Source of the DNA: Nansenia antarctica
Taxonomy: Eukaryota > Chordata > Actinopteri > Argentiniformes > Microstomatidae
Assembly (NCBI GenBank): GCA_963989245.1
Contig: OZ022351.1
Span: 23,629,129 to 23,693,128 of the forward strand
Direction of reading: 5' to 3'
Length of the DNA: 64,000 nucleotides
The position numbers were made by a program, and so were the translations under genes. The notes beneath the pieces are model-generated. The model saw only the letters and a list, made by a program, of their open reading frames with translations, was not told the origin of the DNA and did no database searches. Positions 35,666-47,747 of this stretch are shown in pieces. Position 1 is the stretch's first letter, and the number at the start of each line of letters is the position of its first letter.

Positions 35666-37404
35666 AGACCAAAAAAATAAAAAATTCCAACAATTGACTG
35701 ACAAGTTGATTGCATGGCAATAAAACTATTATTGTAAATTATACATTATTATGTTTTGCAGATTCAGACTGCACCGCAAACGTTGCCAAGTAGCAAATAT
35801 GTTTGTTATTAGATATACCCAGGTGTTTGTATAGTTCAGGTCTTCACTCGCTTTGGTCACATGCGATAGTCCATTTCATAACTTGCGTAGTTATTACCTT
35901 ACTTACTGCAGTGATGAGTCTTCTATGACTTTAGGAAACATCCGTATATCTAATCTTAATGCTGGCTCTTGACCGAAAGCCACAATGTGGAAAGTAATAT
36001 TGCTCCAACATACCAGTAAGCCTATGTGGACAATTTGTCTAGTATCCAATACTTTCATTTCCTGCCTTTCAGCAGTGCAGGTCTTGGGAGGCTATTGCAT
36101 TGAGGCGCTGGGTGTGTGAATTCAGCTGAGTACTTAAGAATTCCTCCCAAGTGAAATCATAGTTACCCCATGACCGTCCATCATTAGCACCACTGTCAGC
36201 ACTCACCAATCCCTACTTACATTACACAGCATCTGGTCTTCTGTCTCTTGACAACCACTCCCGCTCTTAAACTACACCCTCTCCCTCCCTCTTTGTGTTT
36301 CCTCTCCTCCTCTCTCCTTTCATTATTTATCAGACAAAATATACCCATTTACTGTATATCCCTCTCTCTTTCTCTCTCTCTCAGTCACTTTAGCTAATCC
36401 TCCCTCTCTCTCTCTCTACCTCTTATCACTTTCCTTTTTCTCTCTCTATCACTCTCTCTGCATACTCCAATGACAGGCGCAATACAACGCTACCCGCACT
36501 TTATTTTTGTGGCAGATGGTTCAGTGAAATGTTGAGGCGCAGCCAAGAGATACTTCCCCTTATCTGTCCCATTTTCCCCGTGTGACATTCCTTATTTTCC
36601 GACCTGCCACTCCAGCCCTCATCCCCGCCGCCCGAAATAAAACATGATACATCAGGGACGGATGGGAATCTGGTCTTCTATGGACACACGTCATGACCGG
36701 GATACATCTGGAGATAGGAACAGCGTCCTCCTTCTTCCGAGAAAGAAACAGATATGGAACTCGTCTGGAAAGAGACATGGATCACAGGACAGTTCACACC
36801 CCCCCCCCCTGCCGCCTGAACCGTCTCCCTGACAGCTCAGTTTATAGAGGTCTGGAACAGATAATATCGTACGCGCCGCCTAATCAGAAAGGACAGAGGC
36901 GCCGCTCTCCTGGATTATCTACAAGAGGGGACAGAGCTGACCTTCTCCGTCTCTCTCCACGCATGATGGAATGGTAGGTTAGAATTCAGGTAGAGAAAAC
37001 AATGCTAGTAACTGAGAGATTTAGCTGTACTTTCTCTGTCAGTCTCACCTCATTGACTTCCCTTCACTTCAGTTAATTTCTTTAAGCCACAGGCTGTCGT
37101 AGAAGAGGCCCATGTCGTAAATGTGTCGGCCCTGAGACCTGTGTGTGGATTTAGTCTGCCCTCTGGGGTGAATGGACTCTCTTATCTCTTTAACTGAAGG
37201 CTTTTCCAGACCGTACAGGCACAACTAGCTCTATCCATACTATTGGGTGCTTGTCCTCTGGTATTGGGTCATAGGGTTCACATGTACTATTATGATCCCC
37301 AGCGTCTCTACTCAACTACAATTCTATCCTAGAATTGAAAGGTGCAATTTAGTGTGTTTTTAAAATAATAAAGATTTTTCTTGAACTAATTTCCTGAATT
37401 AAAA

Positions 37405-37706
37405 TGTGACAGCAGCTGGTGAAACCGGCAACAAGTTGCCAACCAATCAAAATGTTCAGACTTTTATTCTGAGTCAAATCAAAACACTGCAATGCAATGG
37501 ATTCGGTGAGTAATCCCCACTACTCTACACTAACTAGGTAGTAGTGGGGATTACTCACAGAATCCATTGTATTGCAGTATTTTGGCTTGACTAGCAAGTG
37601 TGTCATTGATTTTCAACAACATTAACATTTATTTACATTTTTCAGAATAAAAGACCAAACAGTCTGTCGGTTGGCGACTTTCCCGGTTTCACCAGCTGCT
37701 GTCACA
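37405..37706. mobile_element. Inverted-repeat MITE family C with internal palindrome
   Basis: The termini TGTGACAGCAGCTGGTGAAA and complement span 302 bp. A second inverted repeat lies inside (GTGAGTAATCCCCACTACT at about 37506 and its complement at about 37540). A solitary left end recurs at 51932-52020. Confidence 0.8.
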
Positions 37707-38124
37707 AATGGAATCACCTAAACCTGCCTCTCTGAGACGGTTTTACCGTTACCAGACCTGAGGACTGAGAGCCAAACCCCAGGCTTCACTGCAGCTCCGA
37801 ATCCCTCGAAACTGTCCTTGAAGCAAGTGGAAACATGTCATCCCCAAAATTAATGGATTCTTAAGAAAGCCTGCTCCTAGACTGAAGGACTTAAACTAAA
37901 TGACAGCTATTTATTTCAATTTCCCAAGAAAACTGGCATCTACCAATGAGAGGCCGAGCCCAGACAGAACACCACAAAGCCAGCTTTGTTATTGTATGAT
38001 GGAAACCAGATCGTCGTATGCCAATATTAATGTGGATATCCTTGTAAACTGATGGGCCCCACAATGGGAAGGCTGTGTAACTGATGGTAAACAGGTATGG
38101 AGCTTCTGTTTGCTCCCCCTCCGG

Positions 38125-38165
<41 letters not shown>

Positions 38166-39454
38166 TGCCCTAATCCCCCTCCTCTCCTGATTCAGTACAG
38201 TAGGTGATGTAATTTCCCTTGTAAACTCTACAAGATTTTCCATTTCTTTAGCTGACTGTACAAAAGAGTCAGGGTTGAAAGGACTCATTCTTTTGGTGTG
38301 AGGCTGGCCTAGAAAATAAAAAAAGGGACAAAAAGGTATTGGCAACTATACAAAAGTTTCACCCTGTCTCCAAGCCCACCAAGTTCAACGAGCAAGACTC
38401 CTGCCTTTGTTGGGTGACATTTCTCATAATGCTGCTCCATGGGTTGTCGTGGAAACATGCAGTGTGCAGTTTTTTTTGTGAGGGCAAATCCCATAGTATC
38501 AATCAGTTCATTATCAGTTGGATGCTCCAACCTTTTCTCCTTTTCTGACTTTTGTCTCTGACATTGAATAGAAGTAAAAAGGTGTGTGTGTGTGTGTGTG
38601 TGTGTTACTGCAGCCAGAAACACATCCAGGATGTCAGTGTAACAGGCATCACGCTGCCACAAACAGTATTGCTTCCTCAGACTCTGATCTGACACCAAAT
38701 CTCAAACCTGCATACTCTGTATTGCCAACACACGTTGATCACCGACAAAACACCAGATGTTAACCAGCTATGCCACCAAAAAGCTAGCAATTCGATGGTA
38801 TTTCAATCAGAGGAGGGAGTTTATCGTCTCAACTCTGTTACATCAGCAGATTGCAAAGTATCCGTAGTTAGCTACTGTGCAATGAGATTTTTTTAAAGAA
38901 GAATCCCAACTGATTTTATGAGATTTTTCTGTTCTACCTTTATGAGATTCTATAACTTTTAGATGTGCAGTGCATCTCCTATGGTGAATATTTTATATCC
39001 CTGCTTTCCCCCAACTTGACTATGCTAATAAGGGAATGTGTAATTTCCGTCCACCTCTGTTCTTCATATTTTACAGCACACAAGGTTAGAGACCTGTTCC
39101 GTTTATCAGAAACACATGGGCTGGCCTGAGCTCTGTATTGAGTTTGGCAAACACTGCACCCATAGAAACACATTGAGAGAACATTTCACTAGATTTACAT
39201 CTCAAACTATGTTTGTCTAACTCGCTCTTTATATAATGTCTCTGTTGCTGGCCTGTGATTACAGTGGGTTGTTGATTAAGTCTGCCCAATCAGTATTTTA
39301 GCTGTGTTAGCTTGTTTCCAAGGTTGCTGAGAAGTGGGTATCAGAGCAGGTTGATTCCTTCTTAAATAATGGTCCATGTAGTTTGGCTTCAGGGCCCATC
39401 ACTCCACAGAAACAGCTAACTGTTTCTTCTTAGAGAAGGTCTGAGCAATGGTCA

Positions 39455-39970
39455 ACAAAGGAGGTGTTGTTGGCGCTGTGTTTTTAGACCTTCGCTTTCG
39501 ACACAGTCAACCATCAGGTCCTTCTTGCCAAGCTGTCCGCTTTCAACCTCTCCCTGATAGCACTCAAATGGATTGAGTCATACTTAACTGGTAGAAGTCA
39601 ACATGTTTCTGTGAACAATCAACTTTCTTCAGCTCTTAACTTGTTCACCGGAGTATCACAAGGATCAATACTCGGCCCGCTTTTGTTTAGCCTATAATAA
39701 TCTTAGGAAAAGCTGCTTTTTGTTTTCATGCACCACTATTGGAACAAATCCCTAGTGCATCTGAGGCAATTTAAGATGCTGGTAATAACCCGTGTCAATA
39801 AGGAATGCATATGTTTCACATAGCTCATTGTCTGCCTTAAATTGTATACGTTTTATTTATCTATTATTTTTTGTTTTAAATATCTTTCTTGTTTTGTTTC
39901 ATTTAGTTTAGTTTTTCTTGTGCCTTGGAAGCAGGGCTTTCCTGAAAAAGACACCCAGGTCTCACATTGA
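39455..39970 (+). pseudogene. Degenerate LINE reverse transcriptase fragment
   Basis: It reads FDTVNHQVLLAKLSAF, then SYLTGRSQHV, then GVSQGSILGPLLFSL and a stop: the RT palm region of an L2/Rex-type LINE. A frameshift precedes FDTV. C-terminal remnants follow (APLLWNKSLVHLRQFK-like). Confidence 0.75.
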
Positions 39971-40266
39971 CTCCCCTGCATAAAAAAAAAGTTAGTGTTA
40001 GGGTTATGTTTATGAAATATTAATCAGCCAACACCCTCCATCTCCATGATCTTGTCACAGTATGCCTGGTGTGCCAGGTGATTCACATTCCCAGAGATGT
40101 TTCCAAGTACCTAGTCACGATAAACAAACAACCATGTCAGCAGCAACAAACACTGTGAGAGTGTGTTTAGGTGATTAGGTTTGTGAAACATTAGGTTTGT
40201 GAAACAGTGATTAGGTTTGGAAACATCTCTGGTGTTATCGCGTTATGTTATTATTATGATATTATC

Positions 40267-40450
40267 ACCGTTTTCCATTGATTGATTGATTGATTGAAAA
40301 CTTTATTAGAAGATTTGCAGAAGTAGGTACATGAAAGTACATATTACATACAAGGTCAACTAACAGGATAAAAACCCAAGAAAGCCACTGGCTTATTTCA
40401 ATTGGGGTCCTTGATTCTCAATTCATCGTTAATACAGTGATTGCAACATG
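40267..40450 (-). mobile_element. LINE 3' end with (CAAT)n tail, minus strand
   Basis: Same family as 19555-19733 but inverted. It contains GAAGATTTGCAGAAGTAGGT and the GATT tail. Confidence 0.75.
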
Positions 40451-40735
40451 CTTCTGTTTATAACATGGTAAAACTACCAACCCAACGTTTTCTCTGTGGT
40501 CAGTGATGCGAGTTCAAGTTCAACTTCAATGCGGTCCATTAGTCACTTGTATTGTTTCTGTGTTGTGTTTTTCTGTTCTTTGTCTTTCATAACATCCATA
40601 TTGTAACACAATGCAGGAACATTATTCGTAAATGTTAGCTTTTGACATACAGTAGCCTAGTGGCCTAGTGTCGCAGTCATGTGGCATTGTTTCCCCATGT
40701 TATGCCTTCACATGTTGTCCGCTAAGATGGCAGAT

Positions 40736-40846
40736 GATTGCATTCAGAGGATTGCATTCAGATGATTGCATTCAGATGATTGCATTCAGATGATTGCATT
40801 CAGACGATTGCATTCAGACGATTGCATTCAGATGATTGCATTCATC
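40736..40846. repeat. 14-bp tandem repeat
   Basis: About eight copies of GATTGCATTCAGAT, with GA(C/G)GATT variants. Confidence 0.92.
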
Positions 40847-42581
40847 TTTGATGTGGAGAAAATCAATTGTCTTTGTGAATGACTAGCGGTATTTGCTTTC
40901 TAGTGCCTAGCTCCTTGCACTAAACCTGTGCAATTTGTAGGATGCCACGCAAAGCCAGCCGGCGTGAATTTCCCCATGAAAAAAACCCACACAGTAACTC
41001 TTGCTGAATGTTTCTTGGGAACAAACTACTGTAATTCATCTTCGTCCTTCAACTAAGGCAGCAACAAAAAACAAAAAAAAGTGGTCCAAGCTATTTCCTA
41101 CTTCTGAAAGAATGCATTCCTAACGATCCTCTTTCTCTGACCAGGGGAAAATGTAGAAAATGACAAAGTGGTGACCGATAAGACGCAGACTGTGACCCGC
41201 TGTGGGATTATCAGATTGAAGCTGCAGTTACGTTCACAATTATTTACACTTACCAAGGAATGCAGGGCTTTGGGCCAACAATGCCATTTCCTTCAAATGA
41301 GTGCTCCAGTACATATCAGCACTCTTCCTGCATGTTATTATGCAATTTCAGATTTTGTAATCCTCTCCTCTGGGGCATAATGTTCCTATCATGTATATCA
41401 ACAATTTAATGTAATATCACCTTGATTCTATTAACCTCAGTTTTCATGTTTTTCTTATAGTGTTAATAACGTTATCGTATTCATAACACACTGTGAGTCA
41501 GAAGTATCTGTTTACATAATTCTAAGAGCCCCAAAATAATTAAGGCACAATAAAAACAAATATTTTCTTCCACATCTTTCCAGGGCTATTATCGTTAACC
41601 GCAGCTATTAGTACAACGCCATTGTACTGCCAACTACTGCTTTTGAAGCTCTGTTCTATATTAAAATCTTCTTGTTCTTGTTTTCTAATGTATAATGTAT
41701 AAAGTGAATGATCTCTGGTTAATTTCAGCTTCACAGCAGGGCTGAAAGCTCTTTCTTTCCAAACTGATTTTATTACATTACAGCATCCCTGCTGTTGAGA
41801 ACTTGTTTGGGTATAAAGCCAGGGAAACGGTTGAGATAATATGAAGTTTGTCAGCCATCTGCCTCACCTGCCACGCTTGCTGGAGATTGGCTCCACTGTT
41901 AGTGTTGTGGCTGTCTCACTCCTGCAGTGTTTGGAGGGGAATGATGATAAGGTATGATTAATGGTCACACATTTAGCTGAACTCCACTCTGCTGCTTACT
42001 CTTTTTTTTAATAAATTAATTAAGAAGTATCTAGTTTAATGATGTACCTGGAGACTTCATCTCATTAAACATTCCCTCTTATCCGCAGGGCTGGATTATG
42101 AGCAGGACCAGACAGATCAGTCTTGCAGACAGCTAATTTTGTGCATCAGGAGTATACCCCCACCCCCCATGACTTGCTCTTGATAGATTAGAGAAATATT
42201 CTTGAGCTTGTGTCTGGGTGATAAATGATTTTCCTTTCCTGCATTTGTTGATTGAACTAGGCAAGCATCTCCTCACTCTGAGGCGAAGAAATGAGGCATT
42301 GAATGCTGTCGGATAGCTACCGTGTGACTTAAAAGAAGATAAAGGTTTTTGTAAACAGGCACATATACTTCATTTGGTACACCATTTCCCCTTTGTCAGT
42401 CAGACGACACTGAAAATAGCCTTTTAAGTTAATGACAACATATGTAGATATCAGGTTTACTGAGTACAGAGATTTTTACACTGTTATGAAATCCTTACAT
42501 CATCGTTGTGGTCTCTGTTCTGTTTCTACAACAAACAGAGGTTCCCAGGGAGACAGGCTTTCAATATTGGTGCATACATGT

Positions 42582-42842
42582 GGGGGCGGCTGTGGCTCAG
42601 GAGGTAGGCCGCCGTCTAATGATCGCAGGGTTGGTGCGGTTCGGTGGTTTGATCCCCGGCGGCTAGTCACGTGTTGCGGTGTCCTTGGGCAAGACACTGA
42701 AGCCCAAATTGCTCCCCCTGAGCGGCCCGGTGCCTTGCATGGTAGCTTGCCGCCTTTGATGTGTGAATTTGTGTGTGAATGGCTGAATGAGAGGCCATTG
42801 TAAAGCGCTTTGGAATAAGGCGCTATGTAAATGTAGTCCATT
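42582..42842 (+). mobile_element. tRNA-derived SINE, second family
   Basis: GGCTGTGGCTCAGGAGGTAG (A-box) and GGTGGTTTGATCCCCGGC (B-box) are followed by GTCCTTGGGCAAGACACTGA. The tail TAAAGCGCTTTGGAATAAGG ends in GCGCTATGTAAATG. It looks nearly full length. Confidence 0.85.
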
Positions 42843-43239
42843 TCTCTGTACAGAAACATCTGGCAATTACCGTGAAATGGGAAATTATCAAAACTACACA
42901 GTATGGTAAATGTTTCCATTGCATCTGTAAATGCAATTATATATTAACAACATTAAGAAAGTGTGTTTTACTTAGTAGTTTATACCGTAGAAAGGTTTAG
43001 AAACCCACTAGGATTGGTATCAATACCTTTCTCCCAGTCAAGTAGTTTAACCTTGCTTTAGGGGACAGTACGTTCAGTAACTCTATCCCTACACTTATTT
43101 TGACCTTTTGGTCATGAGTCCATGGTAATCACTCTGTTACGGATCTCTGCTTCCCAAAGGACTTGTGCATGATGTAAAAAAAAAAAAACTTTTTCATTTT
43201 GCCGGCTAGTGGAAGAAGAAATCGGAGGACGTGCTCAAT

Positions 43240-43335
43240 GTAATGCACACACGTGTTTGATACCATTCCTTATTCCGTTCCATGCTCACACTATGAGCCT
43301 GTCCTCTGATTTCTACCTCCACCAGCCTCCCATGA
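43240..43335. repeat. Partial MITE related to 31284-31440
   Basis: Shares TTCCTTATTCCGTTCCATGC and CCTCCACCAGCCTCC with the palindromic element in C18orf63 intron 12. Confidence 0.6.
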
Positions 43336-45872
43336 TTCTGACGGATGTCAACACATGAATGCAGTGGGGATGGATAGTTAGTGAGAAGCTTTGGCCAAAC
43401 CCAGATAATTCCTTCCAGAGCCCCACTGCTAAAACTGTACAGCCGACAGAGGAGAGACGAGACATGTGAAACTGTTTAGTTGAGCCTACCAGGCATAGAT
43501 CACATCACCCCCATATGATAAATAAACTCCTTGCTACATTCAACAAGACAGAATTTATGTTTTCACGTTACCTGAGATGACATTGTAAGATGTTAATTGT
43601 TTGTAGTGAAATAACAGTTTTTCCAGTGGAACATTTCCCATGACAAGCTTTGTGCCAACCGTGTTACTTTACTTACAACTTTACTGCTAATCAGTCTCCC
43701 AATGCTCTCCATCTGGTCTTACATTTTACAATAGTCCAGGTGACCTTTCCCAGCTTTATTACATTTAAAATATGTGACCAATTTCCGCCCATCTGGGTGC
43801 AATTTGCCAGGCTCGCATCCCTGGTCCAGCAATCCTAGACTGAGGAAACTTCAAAGTGTTGTGTGAGGGATGGTCATTGCAAGAAAGGCTGACGCAGTCC
43901 CAACATAGAGTGATGACAGACCTGGGGCACCCATACGACTCTGCTTGGTGCATCCACAAAGAGAAAGATCATTCACACCACAGGACCTTGACAATGGAGG
44001 CTTGGGGCATCGTTACCCCAGAACCATGACAATTAAAGCTCGGTGCATGTACTCACCACAAGATCACACAGTAGTTCTTCTCAGCCACATTCTATGCCAC
44101 TGTAGTCACATTTGGGTTGCACTTAGTTGTACCATTCTTGTGTGGTATTTAGCTTAAATAACAAGGTAGAATGGTAATTACATAATTATTCATTGTTGTT
44201 CTTTGGTATAAACAAGCATCATTGATATTTGGTCCCACGTGGTATCAAATATGTACCAACCAGATATGGATATAACCACCCAAAGTCCACATTCTTACAT
44301 AATTTGTTTGTAAATACCAGGTAAAACTGAAACAGGGGCCTGTTCCTTGAAGCGTGATTAGAGCTAAGATAGACTTGTTTTGATCATTTGTGATCATTTC
44401 AGCTTGAGTTCCGTTCCATGAATGTGGCTCAAATAATTCGCAATTTGGTTGCTACGCAACCAATCCTTCAGAACAAACGTGGTAGCGACCAGGTCTATGG
44501 TCTGGTTTAAGTAAGATGTGTGTCAAAAATGTCTCACAGGTGAAAACTAAATCCCGAACGACAGTTCACGACCGTCAAGTGTCTTTTTGGGAAATATTAG
44601 TTCCCACCTTTTACGAGATAGATAGATAATTTGATATGTTGATAGATAGTTTGATAGATAGATAGATAGATAGATCTAGAGAAGAATATAGAATTTAATG
44701 TAAAAAAAAAAAAAAAAATCCATTTACAATATACATGTCTAAGTAAGTGAATCATCTATCCATCAGTAATGTTAAGAAATAATAATCTATGCACTTTTTT
44801 TTTGCATCTTATTTTTCGTCTTCATAAAGATCAATAAATAAATAGAGTGCTGCGCTGTCACTTTCCAGTCTAGCATCTTCTTTTTGACAATCGGCTCTTC
44901 TGGGCTCCTTCCCACTGCGGGCGTGCGCCCAAATCGAGAATTTCCAAACCGGACTTGTGCAATGCCAATGTTGAAGAACCTGAGCCAAAGAATGTTATTC
45001 TTGTGTATATTGGATGCAATAAAAGCAATTCTGATTCTGGTTCCCCACAGCATTACATGTACTGGAAGAAAAGAACAAAACACTACCCAGTCAACTCGTA
45101 AAACCCTCCTTGAACATTGTACTGTATAACAGTCAATCAGGCTGTTAAAACGTGACACGGTATGGGGGGATGGGGGGGATAAACACAACTGTTTAGAGCA
45201 GAGCATCATGGGCTGCCTGTTTAAGTGACACTTTCATTGTGTCTGTGTTTACATGAGAACAGTCACGGCTGATGGTGGTGACGCCAGTTTTACAACGCTT
45301 ATACAGTATTATAAAACGCCATGTTTACAATAACTGTGTCTATAGACAAAAACACTACCATGGTTAGTATTGGAAGATTATATTGGTCAGCAGATTTCCA
45401 TGCTGCACTGGAACCCAGTCCATGGTTTTATATTTCCTATGACACTGATGTAGTGGAATGTAGACCGTCGGGGACATGCACTCCGCTCGCTCTCTCTCTC
45501 TGTCTCTTATTCACTCTCTCTCCACTAACATATCTATCCACCAATCCAAACAATCTTCAAGGGTGTCAGAACCCTGCCCTGACTGTCACCCCGGAGACAC
45601 AAAGAGCTTGTTTTCAGAGAAAGCAGAGAAAATCTAACACAATTAGTGGCTCTGCTGCTGCTTTAGGAACTGAATGTAACTCTGTAAGCCCTGGCCTTGT
45701 GTACACGCTGTAGGCCAGGGTTCACCTTCAGGTAAGATGTTACAAGCCCTGTGTTACACTATATTTGTCCCAAGAGAGAAGTCCCCCCCCAAACCGCCCC
45801 TGGCTAGGAGGCCTGTTTAGTCTCCTACTGAAGACGTTTTGATAAACCAGCTGGAGAGCATTTTGAACCTGA

Positions 45873-46454
45873 CACTCACCAAACACTTTTACTAGGAACA
45901 CTATACTAGGAACACTATACTAATACTGGGTAGGGCCTACCTTTGCTCTTAAAACAGCCTCAATTCTTCGTGGCATCGATTCCACAAGATGTTGGAAACA
46001 TTCCTTTGAGATTCCAAATTCCTAACATGTTTACATGTCATGGCAATAAAAGTCTTCTGATTCTGATTCATGATGACGTGATTGCATCACGCAATTCCTT
46101 CCAGATTTTTCAGGTGCACTTTCAAGCTGTGAATCTCCCGTTCTACCAGAACCCAAAGGTGTTCCGGTGACTGTGAAAGAACACTGAACTCATTGTCATG
46201 TTCATGAAACCAGTTTGAGAGGTCTTTTGCTTTGTGACATGGTGCATTATCAGGCTGGAAGTAGCCACTAGAAGGTGGGTACATTGTTGCCATGAAGGGA
46301 TGCCAACAATACTCTTGTTGGCTGTGGCATTCAAGCGATGATTGATTGGTATTAACGGGCCCAGAGTGTGCCAAGAAAACATTCCCCACACCATCACACC
46401 ACCTGAATGAATGAGAAGGTGTACAAGTGTTCCTAATAAAGTGTTCAGTGAGTG
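45873..46454 (-). pseudogene. Tc1-like transposon relic
   Basis: The termini CACTCACCAAACACTTTTAC and GTTCCTAATAAAGTGTTCAG (complement) enclose 582 bp. The minus strand shows transposase pieces: GGVMVWGMFSW, then YFQPDNAPCHKAKD, NWFHEHDNEF and EHLW, split over two frames. It is internally deleted and not functional. Confidence 0.85.
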
Positions 46455-46564
46455 TACATGGAAGCCAACCCGACCGGTGGAGACGGGGAAGGGGAGGCTC
46501 CATCCGCACACAGCGCAGCAACTCTCACTGAAACGAATGGTGAAAGAACAGGTGGGAACCAAGG

Positions 46565-46735
46565 GGGTAGTGGTGGCCAAGTGGATAGTGAATTGGACTG
46601 ATAATCAGAAGGTCCCAAGTTTAAATCCCACTTGGGAATACTTTGAGTAAGGCACTTAGCCCTAAATTACAACTGTCCCTGTAATTGTAAGTCGCTCTGG
46701 ATAAAAGCATCTGCTAAATGGTAAAAATGTAAATG
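46565..46735 (+). mobile_element. tRNA-derived SINE, copy 3
   Basis: Same family as 17105-17318 but more diverged: GGTGGCCAAGTGGATAGTGA at the head, TAAAAGCATCTGCTAAATGG at the tail. Confidence 0.85.
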
Positions 46736-47477
46736 CTCTGTCTGATCTTGGTTCGTTCCTTGTCCGTTAGCCTAGAAGGTGTAACGTAATTACAGTAGTT
46801 AAAACAATAGTCCGCTGTGGTTGGGTGGAGAAGAGGGTTGTATTCGGCATGCATGACTAGCTATAAAGCTTCGCTGAAACATATGGTGAAAAGAGCTATG
46901 CAGAATACTGTAGAAGAGTCACAGTTATATCTTTTTATTGATCAACTGTACAAAAGCTGGTAATGAAAATATCTACATTGATCTTTTTTTATGGCAAACA
47001 TTACTCCAGTAAGGGTCCATTTCAATGCATGTGCTTGACAAAGTATTGTTGAATGCCACTGTACTATCTTAGAAATGGTAAATGACTGTTTAGTGTATGT
47101 GTTAGTATAGGTACAGTCAGGGTAGCATCACCATTCCTGAACCATTCTTCTCTGAGACATCAGATAAACCACAGGATCTACCTCACATATTCTAGTTGTC
47201 CCCGCTGGCAATTTGAAGTGATCTTATAAGCAAAGCAAAGAGAAACGCTGATATTTGCCACGCCTTTCTACAAACAGTTTACAAACAAGCAAGGTTGCAC
47301 CCTTTAAATTACTGTCTCAGATAGCCAATCAAACTTCCTCTCCCGTAGTTTCTGGTAGGAGAAACAATGCAGATGATTTGGAGCCACGCTCAAGTGATGG
47401 GTAACCTTGAGAAGCCAATCCTTTAGCTCATCGGGCTAACATAGTCTTATGCTACGCAGGTCAGTTGCACATCTGTC

Positions 47478-47747
47478 TCAGAAGTGCAGTGCCGTGTGGC
47501 CGTGGCCTTCCCCTTCTGCACCTGCATCACCCTTCGAGACCCGGCCCTCCTGGAGGAGGCGCGTGAGGAGGCCTAGGAGACGCTTCTGAACGGCGCTGCT
47601 CCTCTCCTCTTCCTCCTCCTCCTCTCCCCCGAATGTCTCTGAGCACTCCTGCACTGCCTTCTGCAACTCCACCTGTAGGGGGAGCCCCGCCTTGGCACCC
47701 AGCAGAGTCGGAGAGAACCACGGTCTGAAGATCTTCTCACAGATCAC
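47478..47747 (-). CDS. dipk1c: dipk1c exon 4 (C-terminus)
   Basis: Encodes VICEKIFRPWFSPTLLGAKA, then LQKAVQEC, a poly-Glu run and a stop; 89 residues. Acceptor CTCTCCAG. Confidence 0.92.
   Translation of the reverse strand: MICEKIFRPWFSPTLLGAKAGLPLQVELQKAVQECSETFGGEEEEEEERSSAVQKRLLGLLTRLLQEGRVSKGDAGAEGEGHGHTALHF

Larger units (their letters stand above)
31770..47477. other. Gene-free interval between the convergent C18orf63 and dipk1c
   Basis: The left end is C18orf63 3' UTR. The rest holds CA tracts at 32510-32622 and 38130-38162, GT tracts at 33471-33630 and 38581-38606, a SINE at 35577, an inverted-repeat element at 37405, LINE pieces at 39455 and 40267, a SINE at 42582, (GATA)n at 44620-44675, a Tc1 relic at 45873 and a SINE at 46565. 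Non-repetitive stretches at about 36470-36960 and 41750-41960 could be conserved non-coding sequence, but nothing in them identifies a gene. AATAAA in the dipk1c direction occurs near 46934. Confidence 0.55.

Noticed and set aside
36470..36977. Possible gene or conserved element with GC-richer frames
   Set aside because: The frames have no recognisable protein or splice context. It could be conserved non-coding DNA, but that needs cross-species alignment.
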